Source: DASPSM01 sp036008465 (GTDB lineage: Bacteria; Planctomycetota; Planctomycetia; Planctomycetales; Planctomycetaceae). Taken from it: a DNA stretch of 64,000 nt. Below, piece after piece: positions 26,217 through 35,020 of this stretch (the first letter of the stretch is position 1; the number at the start of each line of letters is the position of its first letter). The notes beneath the pieces were generated by a model. The model was not told the DNA's origin. It worked only from the letters and a program-made list of their open reading frames with translations, and made no database searches. Position numbers and translations under genes: made by a program. The stretch is taken from contig DASYNP010000053.1 of assembly GCA_036008465.1 (NCBI GenBank), positions 16,009-80,008 of the forward strand, written 5' to 3'.

Positions 26217-26255
26217 AAAAAAATGGCGCGCCGGTCGCAGCGACAACCGGCGCGC
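26217..26255 (-). terminator. rho-independent terminator after the DUF1559 gene
   Basis: Read on the minus strand, GCGCGCCGGT and ACCGGCGCGC form a perfect 10-bp stem with a 10-base loop, followed two bases later by seven T residues. It lies between the DUF1559 stop codon and the downstream esterase gene and should separate the two transcripts. Confidence 0.88.
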
Positions 26256-26386
26256 GGAGCAAAAGCGCGTCTTGAATGAACAGAAAGGGATTGCGGCTGA
26301 CGCGAAGCCGCGGGGGGTTCCAGTGTTCGACCTGGCGTCGTCGGCCAAGCGGCATAGACCGCTTGGTCGACTAGCCCGAAATCACA

Positions 26387-27547
26387 CTATTCGCCACCGG
26401 CATCGCCGAAGATGGTCTGGTTCCCATCGCGAGCGGTGATGAGATCGGCGAGGATCCTGTTATCCAAGTTCTCGCTCACAAACCGGACCGAGCCATCACA
26501 CATCGCGAACGGACAGGTTCCGGGATGGAAGCAGAAGATCTCGTTCTTGTTGTTGCAGTTAATCGCGCACTGCCCGGTCTCGTTGATCAGACCAGGGAAT
26601 TGGTACCCGTCGACCTTCCAGCAGGGAGTTTCCGGCGCGGTCCAAGCCACTGCGTCCAGGTGCATGGAATAGCCACCGGGACCCGGAATGAATGACGACG
26701 TGACGTTATCGGTCTTTTCGACCGAGTACAAAATCTTGCCGCCCTTATTCCAGTGCCACGGCTTTCCGGCACACTCCGTGTACATCATCGTGTTGCTGAG
26801 GCCGTCGGTGATGTTTCTGAGCCGGCAAATGCCTCCGTTAATGGCCGAATCGGCGACCGGGTCGTATCCAACCGCGAGCGCTGCCCCCGTATCTCCCGGC
26901 CTTGTCAAACCATTGGCTGTGTAAAAGCCATCAGCTACGCCGGAACACGAAGTCGCGTAATCGATCGTCGGGATGCCTCCGGTGAGGTGGGTAAGTGGGA
27001 CCGTCGGCTCAGGATTCTGACACCACCAAACGTCGAAGCGCGTGGCGGCATCCGGGGCCGACGGACACAAGAGCAACGGGAGCGGATTGTTGATCGCGTA
27101 GGTGACATTGTTCGGATGGCACCAAGGCAGGTTCGGATTGTAGCCTTTGCTGTAGTTGCCTTGCTCGATGTAAGGAAGCGTGCTGACGAAGCAGTTCGAC
27201 CAGCCGTCCGAGCACTTGTCGGCGGGTGTCCCGAAGCCTGGGGGCGGCTCTTTGCCCCAGGTCAGTCCGTTGGCGTTTCCGTCGACCTTTCCCTTAGTCC
27301 CCTTGCAGCCCGGGCCGCCCCAAGAGCCGTTCGAAAGCATCTTCCCAGGGGCGAAGCCGTGGTTTACGTCGGCGTAGTTGTGCTGCGCCAGAGTCCATTG
27401 TTTCAGGGTATTCCGGCACTGTGAGCGTCGCGCGGCTTCGCGCGCGGCCTGAACTGCCGGCAATAGCAGGGAGATGAGCGTGGCGATGATGGCAATCACC
27501 ACGAGCAGCTCAATAAGCGTAAAACCGCGTTTGACCCGTAACGACAT
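26387..27547 (-). CDS. DUF1559 domain-containing protein with type IV pilin-like N-terminus
   Basis: About 386 residues. The N-terminus R-G-F-T-L-I-E-L-L-V-V-I-A-I-I is a class III prepilin signal with cleavage after G8 and Glu at +5, followed by the planctomycete motif L-L-P-A-V-Q-A-A-R-E-A-A-R-R. The remainder is the DUF1559 fold, including C-R-N-x-L-K-Q and the C-terminal F-C-D-G-S-V-R-F-V motif (here M-C-D-G-S-V-R-F-V). DUF1559 proteins are hugely expanded in Planctomycetota and thought to be pseudopilins or surface proteins. A GGGGGGAA Shine-Dalgarno precedes the ATG. The gene follows the lipoprotein gene on the same strand and has its own terminator. Confidence 0.94.
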   Translation of the reverse strand: MSLRVKRGFTLIELLVVIAIIATLISLLLPAVQAAREAARRSQCRNTLKQWTLAQHNYADVNHGFAPGKMLSNGSWGGPGCKGTKGKVDGNANGLTWGKEPPPGFGTPADKCSDGWSNCFVSTLPYIEQGNYSKGYNPNLPWCHPNNVTYAINNPLPLLLCPSAPDAATRFDVWWCQNPEPTVPLTHLTGGIPTIDYATSCSGVADGFYTANGLTRPGDTGAALAVGYDPVADSAINGGICRLRNITDGLSNTMMYTECAGKPWHWNKGGKILYSVEKTDNVTSSFIPGPGGYSMHLDAVAWTAPETPCWKVDGYQFPGLINETGQCAINCNNKNEIFCFHPGTCPFAMCDGSVRFVSENLDNRILADLITARDGNQTIFGDAGGE

Positions 27548-27639
27548 CGACTTCCCCCCTTTAAGAATTGTTGAACGCAAAAACTTCTACGTGCACCAAA
27601 CCCGCCCGCGAATGGTGGGCGCGGCAATCGAAAATAAGC

Positions 27640-28152
27640 TTAGGATTCCGAGCTAGCTTCACTGACGACTTGCTGTTGTTCCGGTGTCAGTTTGATCTCC
27701 AGAGGGGGAAGATCGTTATCCCCCTCCTGAACTTCGGCCCTCAGCACGCTCTCCCGGGGACTCCGGTAAGCGGAGGGCATCAACTCGGGTTCATCGGACG
27801 TGCGAAGGTTTTGGTGGCTGCCTCGATACGAGACCGTCACGCGATATTTTCCGGCCGGTGCCCCGTCGTTGTCATAATAAGTGGTGAGGTTGAAAGCCCC
27901 GTCTTCGTTCGTGCGCCCACGCGGCAGGATCTGCGACGCGTCCTTGGGCAGCGGCGTCGTCGGGTGGAAGACCAGATCGGCATTAGCAAGCGGCTTGCCC
28001 TCCAAGATCAGCGTGCCCTTGACCGGGAAAACGGGCAGCTTGCCCTGAATCTCGGGGGTCTTCGACCTGCCGCAGGAGGAGGCGAACACGACAGACGACA
28101 AACCGATCGCAATGGCGGCCCAGTGCGGCCCGCGCTCCGAATGCCCGCTCAC
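27640..28152 (-). CDS. carboxypeptidase-regulatory-like (Ig-fold) lipoprotein
   Basis: A 170-residue lipoprotein: the signal ends in the lipobox A-S-S-C (Cys27). The mature part has the beta-sandwich pattern F-P-V-K-G-T-L-I-L-E-G-K-P-L-A-N-A, G-R-T-N-E-D-G-A-F-N-L-T-T-Y and A-G-K-Y-R-V-T-V-S-Y typical of planctomycete carboxypeptidase-regulatory-like proteins. Such genes are commonly found beside DUF1559 genes, as here, and the pair probably forms one unit. The GTG start has AGGGAGAG upstream. Confidence 0.86.
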   Translation of the reverse strand: MSGHSERGPHWAAIAIGLSSVVFASSCGRSKTPEIQGKLPVFPVKGTLILEGKPLANADLVFHPTTPLPKDASQILPRGRTNEDGAFNLTTYYDNDGAPAGKYRVTVSYRGSHQNLRTSDEPELMPSAYRSPRESVLRAEVQEGDNDLPPLEIKLTPEQQQVVSEASSES

Positions 28153-28683
28153 AATGCTCTCCCTTCGAAGGCCGGTCGATTGGTCCAGGCGCAGGTGTCA
28201 ACCGAGTCGCCAGTACACGCTAGTGACCGAAACCTTCGTTTTCGTGACTGCGCAGTGAAACTTGTATGAAGACTCGTTGCCGACAACGGAGACTTACCCG
28301 AATCCCAGTCATCGCGGCTGGCGGCGAAACCGCCCCACGACAAAAATCCTGAGCATCCGTTTAGCGCAGTGGCGGTCGCTTAAGGCAGGATTCTGTGGTG
28401 CCGAACGTTACAGGTGCGACGTGTGGTTTTCGTGAGGCAAAAATGCAGAATTCGTTAACGCTGAAAATCGCCTGAAGGAACCCGTATTAGGCAGAGTTCG
28501 TAATCTGGGATAGATAGGATGAGACGTGGAGCCATGACAGGGCGCAATCGCTGGACGCAACTGAAGTCCGCGCCAATGCGCACCTTGAGCGCCGGGAATG
28601 TCTCTCAACCCCCAGATTGCGGCGAGCCCTCGGCGACTGTGAGCGGCTTCTCGGAACGTTGGCGGGGGACCAAGTGACGGAGG
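28153..28683. other. intergenic region between lipoprotein and ExeA-like genes
   Basis: About 530 bases without a supportable gene. Small inverted strings such as GGCGG-CGAAA-CCGCC near 28319 occur, but none is followed by a T tract. A segment near 28354 vaguely resembles a tRNA but does not fold as one. Confidence 0.6.
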
Positions 28684-29484
28684 CTATGCCGAGAACCGCA
28701 GTCCGCGAAGTTCGTCGACGACCGCCCCCAGCGCTTCACCTGAAACGCGAGATTGCGAACCTTCCGCCAGCAGCAGTGACAACTCGCTCATGCGCCGGAG
28801 TTCAGCCGGAACGCCCGAAGCGGCTGCCACGAGCGCTTGGGCGACCCCCTCGAACGCATCGCTCGGACGTCCGAAGAATTCAAGCAAGGATTGCACGAAC
28901 GCGTAGCTTTCCCGTTCGTCCAACGGCGCAAGCTCGATCCGCAGATCGTTTTGTTCGCGCCATTCACGCAGAACCATCGGGAACGAGCGGCCGGAAAAGC
29001 CAAAAATCCAAGTCTCGGCCAGATCTCGGCCGCCGCGCGACGAGAGCCTGCGCACCAAATGCTGACAATCTCGCATCGCTCGGTCGAGGTGATCGACCAT
29101 CAGCACGCATGGCCGCCCTGCCAGCGCGCGACCGCAAAGAGCGTCGGTTACCTCGCTCCACAAAGCGAGCGCTCGGCCACGAGCGCGCGATGTGACCTCC
29201 AGTCGCTGCGCCAGACGCTCCAAGAAACGAATTTCGTCCAGTCCGGTGACGTCGATCGAAACCACCTCGCACCCGGCGGCGCGGCAGTGCTGGGCGAAAA
29301 CGCCGAGAACGGTCGACTTGCCGGTCCCGCGAGGTCCCACAATGATTCCGCAGCGGAGGCCGCTCTCGACAAGGTGCTCGAGCCGCGCCAAGGCTTCGAG
29401 ATGGATTGCGCTCGCGAAGAAATGCGAAGCATTGCCGCCCAATAGGCGGGCCGAATCGTTCAGTCCTTCGCGCGCAATCGACAC
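28684..29484 (-). CDS. ExeA/GspA-like AAA ATPase
   Basis: About 266 residues of the ExeA-like AAA ATPase group. Walker A is G-P-R-G-T-G-K-S-T at 50-58, Walker B V-L-M-V-D-H-L-D at 127-134, and a sensor-like G-F-S-G-R follows. The N-terminal S-A-I-H-L-E-A-L-A-R-L motif is the ExeA hallmark. ExeA proteins energise assembly of the type II secretion apparatus or act with transposition modules; no partner (ExeB, IstA or a transposase) is adjacent. The GTG at 29484 has a strong AAGGAGG five bases upstream, which overrides the longer frame. It is divergent from the TPR gene. Confidence 0.88.
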   Translation of the reverse strand: MSIAREGLNDSARLLGGNASHFFASAIHLEALARLEHLVESGLRCGIIVGPRGTGKSTVLGVFAQHCRAAGCEVVSIDVTGLDEIRFLERLAQRLEVTSRARGRALALWSEVTDALCGRALAGRPCVLMVDHLDRAMRDCQHLVRRLSSRGGRDLAETWIFGFSGRSFPMVLREWREQNDLRIELAPLDERESYAFVQSLLEFFGRPSDAFEGVAQALVAAASGVPAELRRMSELSLLLAEGSQSRVSGEALGAVVDELRGLRFSA

Positions 29485-29703
29485 GGGGGCCTCCTTGCTG
29501 GTCGGGGAGTCGCCTGTTATCAGGTAAGATCGGCTGGCGGGTGGCGCTGAAATCAGGCGCCTGCATCCACAGCGGTCGGGCAGTCTCGCGGTGATCGTGA
29601 ATCTTCTCTTAAGATCAACCTGGGGATGACCCACGCGCAGTTCTCGTGAGCGCACTCGCGCTCGCGGCCACTTGGATTTTTCAGAACTGAACACTCTCGA
29701 TCC

Positions 29704-31668
29704 ATGCAGCGTCGCCGCGCCGGACCAGTCTCGTCTTCACCAGCGCCGTCTGTGCCGCTACCGCTTTCGCCATCGCCGCCTTCACGGGAGCGGCGTGCTC
29801 GTCTCTTGGTGTGCGTACTCCTGGTCGCCGGCACGTTTGCGGTCTATTCGCAGGCTTGGACCTTTTCCTTCATTAATGTCGATGATCCCGTGTACGGCTC
29901 TCAAAACCCGCGCGTCGGGGCGGGGCTCGCGCTCGAGGGTTTGCGGTGGAGTCTGGGCATCCACGATTGCAACTGGATCCCGCTGACCTGGCTGTCGCTG
30001 ATGCTCGACAGCAACATCTGGGGCACCAGCCCGGCCGGCTATCACGTCACCAACGTCATTCTGCATGCGGCCAACGCGGTGCTCTTGTTCACGGCCCTGG
30101 CCTGCGCCACCGGATACACCGTACGGAGCGCCTTCGTGGCGGCGCTGTTTGCAATTCATCCACTGCACGTCGAATCCGTGGCGTGGGTGGCCGAACGTAA
30201 GGATGTTCTGAGTATTTTCTTTGGTCTCTTGTCCCTTTGGGCCTACGTGCGGTACACGCAGGTCGGCAAAGCGTGGAGGTATGTCGGATCGCTCCTGCTT
30301 TTCGCCTGCAGCCTGCTCTCGAAACCAACGCTGGTTACGTTGCCGTTCGTCTTCTTGCTGCTCGATTATTGGCCACTGGGCCGGTTGAAGCCCGTCGCAG
30401 AACGGTCGGCCGCGCTCACCGCGCGGGGTCGACAAAGCAAGCGCCGTTCCCCGAGCAGCGACGAAGTGGTGACCGCGGGGTTCAGTCGCCGCGTGATTCT
30501 CCGTCAACTCGTCGAAAAGTCCCCTTTTTTGGTCGCCGCGGCGGCGTTCTCGGCGATTGCTTTATTTGCTCAGTCGAGCGGCGGAGCAATGACAGCTTCG
30601 TTTCCTATTTCAGTGCGCTGGCAGAACGCAGTCTGCGTTTATCTGGCCTACCTCGAGAAGGCGGCGTATCCGATCGACCTCGCGGTCTATTACCCGTACG
30701 GCGGCTACGACCTCCGTTGGACGAGCCTGGCCCTCGCGGCGTTGGTCCTGCTCGCTGCGACTGGCGTCGCCACGGCTTTCATCCGGCGTTTTCCATTCTT
30801 GTTCGTCGGTTGGTTTTGGTACTTGGGCACCCTCGTGCCGATGATCGGCCTGGTGCAGATCGGCACACAGCAAATGGCCGATCGCTATACCTATTTTCCA
30901 CTGATCGGCGTGTTTGTGGGGATCGTCTGGCTCGCAACGGAACTGGCGCCGGCCGGTTTCCTTCGCCAGCGCGTGCTACCGCTGGCGGGCCTGGCGTGGC
31001 TCGGTTTACTCGCATCAATCGCATTCAGCCAGGCGAGCTATTGGCACGATAGCGTCACCCTCTTGCGTCACGCGCAGTCCTGCACTTCCGACAACTCCAC
31101 GATTCATGAATTCCTCGGGTCCGCGCTCTTGGGAGAAAACTCTCTCGACGAAGCCGTGAGCGAGTACCAGGCCGCAATCCGTCTCGCCGCAACCTACGGG
31201 CCCCTGCACGCCGACCTTGCGTCCGCGTATGAACTCCTGGCCCGAAACGACGAAGCGCTCGCGGAATACCGCACGGCTCTCTCTCTGGATCCGCGATCTG
31301 TGGATGCGCTCAACGGAATCGCTCGCATTCTGATCGAACGTGGACAATTCGACGAAGCTCGGCAGCAACTGGACCACGCACTCGAGTTGGACGCGGAAAA
31401 TCCTTTGACCTACGCGGGCCTGGCGTCGCTCTCTGTGAAGACGGGCGATTTTGCGGCGGGTCTCACCTATGCTGAGCACGGACTGGCGCTGAATCCCGGT
31501 CTGTATCTGTGTGACTTGCGGGCCGCACAAGCCCTTCGCGGTTTGGGCCGTTTTGACGAAGCCCTCCGGCGACTCGAGCGCTTGGTGGAAGTCTCCCCCG
31601 GGGACGCGCTCGTCCAACAAGAACTCGCACAGACCCTGGAGCAGAAGCGAGCCACTTCAGCCAAGTAG
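29704..31668 (+). CDS. TMTC-like membrane protein with C-terminal TPR repeats
   Basis: A 654-residue protein with a Pro/Ser-rich start, about ten membrane segments between residues 32 and 440, and then TPR repeats (about 455-650) with recurring A-x-x-L-x-x-G-x-x-x-E-A motifs. The first luminal loop has N-V-D-D-P-V-Y and the N-P-R...W-I-P-L-T-W-L-S-L-M-L-D region, and a loop has H-P-L-H-V-E-S-V-A-W-V-A-E-R-K-D. These are features of the TMTC/DUF1736 family of GT-C-type O-mannosyltransferase relatives. Likely a lipid-linked sugar transferase; the acceptor is unknown. Confidence 0.85.
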   Translation: MQRRRAGPVSSSPAPSVPLPLSPSPPSRERRARLLVCVLLVAGTFAVYSQAWTFSFINVDDPVYGSQNPRVGAGLALEGLRWSLGIHDCNWIPLTWLSLMLDSNIWGTSPAGYHVTNVILHAANAVLLFTALACATGYTVRSAFVAALFAIHPLHVESVAWVAERKDVLSIFFGLLSLWAYVRYTQVGKAWRYVGSLLLFACSLLSKPTLVTLPFVFLLLDYWPLGRLKPVAERSAALTARGRQSKRRSPSSDEVVTAGFSRRVILRQLVEKSPFLVAAAAFSAIALFAQSSGGAMTASFPISVRWQNAVCVYLAYLEKAAYPIDLAVYYPYGGYDLRWTSLALAALVLLAATGVATAFIRRFPFLFVGWFWYLGTLVPMIGLVQIGTQQMADRYTYFPLIGVFVGIVWLATELAPAGFLRQRVLPLAGLAWLGLLASIAFSQASYWHDSVTLLRHAQSCTSDNSTIHEFLGSALLGENSLDEAVSEYQAAIRLAATYGPLHADLASAYELLARNDEALAEYRTALSLDPRSVDALNGIARILIERGQFDEARQQLDHALELDAENPLTYAGLASLSVKTGDFAAGLTYAEHGLALNPGLYLCDLRAAQALRGLGRFDEALRRLERLVEVSPGDALVQQELAQTLEQKRATSAK

Positions 31669-31689
31669 TTCGAACTCCGACAAGGCAGG

Positions 31690-32454
31690 ATGATGACGGC
31701 CCGCTACTACGCTCCCCACTTGACCGATGGCGACTCGTGCGAGCTCGAAGGGGCTGAATTGCATCACCTTTCGCGCGTGATGCGGGCCGCCCGTGGTGAA
31801 CAGGTGGTTCTGTTTGACGGCAACGGGACCGTCGCAGAAGCCGAGATCATCGATCTGTCCAAATCCCGTGCTTCGCTTCGCATCTTGAAGCGCACCAGCG
31901 AACCCCAAGAAGGACGGGTTGTGGTGCTGGCGACCGCCGTCCCCAAGTCCGATCGCTTCCGCTGGCTGGTCGAGAAGGCGACTGAGCTGGGGGTGAGCCG
32001 ATTGATTCCCTTGCAAACGGCTCGGAGCATTACAGAGCCGGGTTCGACGAAACTCGACAAGATGCGCGCGACGGTCATCGAGGCGTGCAAACAGTCTGGC
32101 CGCAATCACCTGATGACGATCGATCCTCTCACAGAGTGGCAATCGTTCCTCTCCGAGGCTCCTTTAACTGGCCGTCTGATCGTCGCCGATCCCAGCGGAG
32201 CGCCCGGCCCTGCGCTCCGTGAAACAAGGCAAGGCTGCGAAATGAGCCAGGGCCAACGTCCCCTTGTCCTAGTCGTCGGTCCCGAGGGAGGATTGACCGA
32301 CGCCGAAGTGACTCAGGCGAGGGAGGCAGGCGGTTGCTGTGTCTCGCTGGGACCGCGCATCCTTCGAACTGAAACGGCCGCCATCGCGCTGGCCGCTTTG
32401 TATTTGTTGCCCGCGCTTGATCCGAGTCCCGGGCCGATCAAATCCGAGAAGTAA
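31690..32454 (+). CDS. rsmE: 16S rRNA (uracil(1498)-N(3))-methyltransferase
   Basis: A 254-residue SPOUT methyltransferase of the RsmE family, which methylates U1498 of 16S rRNA. It has the PUA-like N-terminus with E-L-H-H-L-S-R-V-M-R, V-E-K-A-T-E-L-G-V in the linker helix, and the SAM-binding knot V-G-P-E-G-G-L-T-D-A-E-V and L-G-x-R-I-L-R-T-E-T-A. The start is one of two adjacent ATGs. It lies 21 bases after the TPR gene and 3 bases before the UPF0158 gene, so the three may be one unit. Confidence 0.95.
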   Translation: MMTARYYAPHLTDGDSCELEGAELHHLSRVMRAARGEQVVLFDGNGTVAEAEIIDLSKSRASLRILKRTSEPQEGRVVVLATAVPKSDRFRWLVEKATELGVSRLIPLQTARSITEPGSTKLDKMRATVIEACKQSGRNHLMTIDPLTEWQSFLSEAPLTGRLIVADPSGAPGPALRETRQGCEMSQGQRPLVLVVGPEGGLTDAEVTQAREAGGCCVSLGPRILRTETAAIALAALYLLPALDPSPGPIKSEK

Positions 32455-32457
32455 CGC

Positions 32458-32856
32458 ATGTCCGCGGCCGTTTCACTCACCAAGTTCGTCAGCGCGTTGG
32501 AGTTCGCGGGGCCGGGTGCTGCCGTGCGGATCGATACGTCGACGGGAGAAGTCGTCGAGGGTGCGGAGCCTGCAATCAGCGTGTCCGACCAGGCGGAGCG
32601 CTATCAGACCATTGCTGTTGAAGTCGATGAGCAGGATTTGGCGCGACGCTTTTGCGAAGCTGTTGCCGATCCGACCGATCGCAAACGGCTGGAAACGGCC
32701 CTGTCGAGTTCACAATCGCTCGAGAGCTTTGAAAACACCGTGCATCGCGTCGGCCTCGCGCACCGGTGGTTTCCGTTTCGCGAGCGACAACTCGGCGAGT
32801 GGGCCAAGGCCTGCCTCGAAGCGCGGGGAATCCCCTTCGTCGATGATCTCGGCTGA
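32458..32856 (+). CDS. UPF0158 family protein
   Basis: A 132-residue protein with the UPF0158 pattern: a strand followed by D-T-S-T-G-E-V-V-E in the first third, a central helical segment, and a C-terminal R-W-F-x-F-R-E-R-x-L-G-E-W-A-K-A-C-L-E motif. Function is unknown. It starts three bases after the rsmE stop codon, so it is probably translationally coupled, and ends 10 bases from the convergent hflX gene. Confidence 0.8.
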   Translation: MSAAVSLTKFVSALEFAGPGAAVRIDTSTGEVVEGAEPAISVSDQAERYQTIAVEVDEQDLARRFCEAVADPTDRKRLETALSSSQSLESFENTVHRVGLAHRWFPFRERQLGEWAKACLEARGIPFVDDLG

Positions 32857-32866
32857 TTTCGGCGAC

Positions 32867-34288
32867 CTACCGCCCCAACGCTGCGTGATTCGGCGAATGG
32901 CCGTTGTGCGGAATCGCTTCTTCTGTCTGCGCGCGGGGCGATCCGTTCTGTAGCGTGACGATGGTGCCGTCTTCGTTGAGTCGCTCGGCAATCGCTTTGG
33001 GGATGCGGCAGACGAGCTTGACCCGCGAATCGAAATACTCACGGCTCCTGATTTCGGCCCGCTCCGCGAGGTAGGCGAATAACTTGCCGTTGCCGGCTCC
33101 TGTCTCGATTTCGACGTCCGCGTAGCCGTTGGCCAGCCGCGTGGCGACTGCCTCGGCCAGACGATCCAGACCCTGCCCCGTGGCCGCGCTGATCGAAACC
33201 GAATCGTCAAAGCGCCGCCGCAGCACGTCGACAATGCCGCGATCCTGCACGCGATCCATCTTGTTGAGCACGATCAGCGAGTTGGCAGAATTGACGCCGA
33301 TTTCTTCGAGCACGCGGTTCACCGTGTCGATCTGGGCTTCCGCCTCGGGGTCAGCCGCGTCGACGACGTGGATCAACAGGTCCGCATGGCGCGCCTCTTC
33401 GAGGGTCGAGCGAAACGAGGCGACCAGGTGGTGCGGCAGGTTGCGCACGAAGCCGACCGTGTCGCTCAACAGCACTTCGCCCCAATGGGGAATGTGCCAG
33501 CGGCGGGTGCGGGTATCGAGCGTGGCAAACAGCTTGTCGGCGACGTAGACGTCAGCGCCCGTGAGGGCGTTCATCAACGTGCTCTTGCCCGCGTTCGTGT
33601 AGCCGACAATCGAGACGGTCAACTGCTCTCGCCGGGCAGAGACTGTCCGCTCGCGCCGCTTCTCCACTTCGCCGAGCCGTTTTTTGAGTTCGGCGATTCG
33701 CCTGTCGATCAGCCGACGGTCGGTTTCGATCTGCTTTTCGCCGGGGCCGCGGCCGGCGCCGACGCCGCCTTCGATGCGCTCGAGGTGGCTCCATCGTTTG
33801 CGCAGCCGATTGCGGAAGTATTGGAGCTGGGCCAGCTCGACTTGCAGCCGGGCCTCATACGTACGGGCACGAGCGGCGAAGATGTCGAGAATCACTTCGC
33901 TGCGATCAACGATGATCCGGCCAGTCTCTTTTTCGAGATTTCGCTCTTGAGAAGGGGTGAGGTCGTTGTCGAAAACGACCAGATCCGCCCCGCAGACGTC
34001 GACCATCTGCTTGAGTTCGTCCAGCTTGCCTTTTCCCAGGCAAGTGGCGGGGATCATCTTTCCCCGAACCTGGGTCATGCGGCCAACGACCTTGACGCCG
34101 GCCGTCTTCACCAACCCAGCCAACTCGTCGAGAGCATGCTCCCGATGGGACTTTTGCGCGGGGTCCAGGACGCCGACCAGGACCGCCTTGCTTTGCTGGA
34201 CACGCAAATCTTCGCGTTTTGGATCAGTCAATTGAGCGAAACATCCTCCGCTTGGACTTCGGTTCGCCGCAGGCACGCTAAGTGACAT
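32867..34288 (-). CDS. hflX: GTPase HflX
   Basis: About 473 residues of the HflX family, ribosome-associated GTPases that split or rescue stalled 70S ribosomes under stress. The N-terminal HflX domain includes V-V-F-D-N-D-L-T-P-S-Q-x-R-N-L-E; the G domain has G1 G-Y-T-N-A-G-K-S-T (from residue 229), G3 D-T-V-G-F-V-R-N-L-P and G4 N-K-M-D. Position of the start is uncertain: ATG at 34288 gives a plausible length; the longer frame upstream includes a hairpin and is unlikely to be coding. Confidence 0.94.
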   Translation of the reverse strand: MSLSVPAANRSPSGGCFAQLTDPKREDLRVQQSKAVLVGVLDPAQKSHREHALDELAGLVKTAGVKVVGRMTQVRGKMIPATCLGKGKLDELKQMVDVCGADLVVFDNDLTPSQERNLEKETGRIIVDRSEVILDIFAARARTYEARLQVELAQLQYFRNRLRKRWSHLERIEGGVGAGRGPGEKQIETDRRLIDRRIAELKKRLGEVEKRRERTVSARREQLTVSIVGYTNAGKSTLMNALTGADVYVADKLFATLDTRTRRWHIPHWGEVLLSDTVGFVRNLPHHLVASFRSTLEEARHADLLIHVVDAADPEAEAQIDTVNRVLEEIGVNSANSLIVLNKMDRVQDRGIVDVLRRRFDDSVSISAATGQGLDRLAEAVATRLANGYADVEIETGAGNGKLFAYLAERAEIRSREYFDSRVKLVCRIPKAIAERLNEDGTIVTLQNGSPRAQTEEAIPHNGHSPNHAALGR

Positions 34289-34420
34289 CCGCTGGGCGTA
34301 CAGATTCAGTCTACGGCGAGAAATGAGCCCCGGCAATAAGAGAAGCGCAGGCAACGATACCGCGGAGAGGACACGCACAGCGGTTGGCAGGTTCGTTATC
34401 GGGAGTTTCGAAAGGAAAGA

Positions 34421-34448
34421 GGCCGAGGCAAGCGGGCCTGCCTCGGCC
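34421..34448. terminator. hairpin GGCCGAGGCA ... TGCCTCGGCC
   Basis: A perfect 10-bp GC-rich stem with an 8-base loop, flanked by pyrimidine-rich TTTG on the + side and TCTTTCC on the - side. It looks like a terminator, yet no gene is seen ending just before it on either strand. It may mark a lost gene or a short RNA. Confidence 0.5.
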
Positions 34449-34860
34449 TTTGATTGGTGTGTCGGCAAGGGGTGCCGAAAGCGGTGGGATGTAGCCCGTC
34501 TCCACGGGCCGGTGGGAAAGTCTCTCTCACTCCTCTTTGCAATCCCGCCGGGCTCTCACCTCCGGCGGTCGTGCGTGCGACTTCTGGGTCTCACTCACGA
34601 TTTGGACTAAATGCAGCTTCGGTGCCGATGAGGTCAGAAAAATTGTCCGCAGCTCCCATTTTGTCGCAACGTCTTTCGCGAATAGACGTAAGGAATACTG
34701 GGACGTGAGTCGCAGTTGTGCGGCCGCAATTGCAATTTTTGCAACTCCTACCACACAAGACCGGTGGCCTTGCAAGTCTGACAATAAAACCCCGCGAATC
34801 GTGGAGGCAGGTCGCCTTCAGGCCCACGCGGGAAGGTGTACTTTCAGATGCGACGGGGGC

Positions 34861-34866
34861 TATAAT
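34861..34866 (+). promoter_or_regulatory. possible -10 box (TATAAT) for the ccs1-ccsA operon
   Basis: A consensus TATAAT in a GGGGGCTATAATG context lies about 155 bases ahead of the ccs1 start. The hexamer 17 bases upstream (GTACTT) is a poor -35 match. Confidence 0.4.
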
Positions 34867-35020
34867 GAGTGTCCCGCCACAATTGCACCGCGACCGAACT
34901 GGGACAGACGTTCAGGTTACGCGGCCCCGCCCCGCCTCACTTTTCCGCCCGCGTGCTTTCGAACCGTGTGCTTTAAAGCCCGGGGCGCTTTGACATTGTG
35001 TCGGTGACGAGACTCCCGCG

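Larger units (their letters stand above)
34289..35020. other. divergent intergenic region hflX / ccs1
   Basis: About 730 bases without a supportable gene, lower in GC than its surroundings. It contains a terminator-like hairpin at 34421-34448 and a TATAAT box at 34861, plus a copy of GTGTCCCG near 34871. The available short frames have no codon bias. Confidence 0.6.

Noticed and set aside
28354..28400. tRNA-like TTTAGCGCAGTGG string
   Set aside because: The D-arm-like start is not followed by an anticodon arm or a TTCGAAT T loop and no acceptor stem pairs.
29485..29694. N-terminal extension of the ExeA-like ATPase
   Set aside because: A strong AAGGAGG directly before the GTG at 29484 sets the start; the upstream part is Arg-rich shadow sequence.
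34289..34468. N-terminal extension of HflX
   Set aside because: It would translate through the hairpin at 34421-34448 and adds 60 residues not seen in the family.
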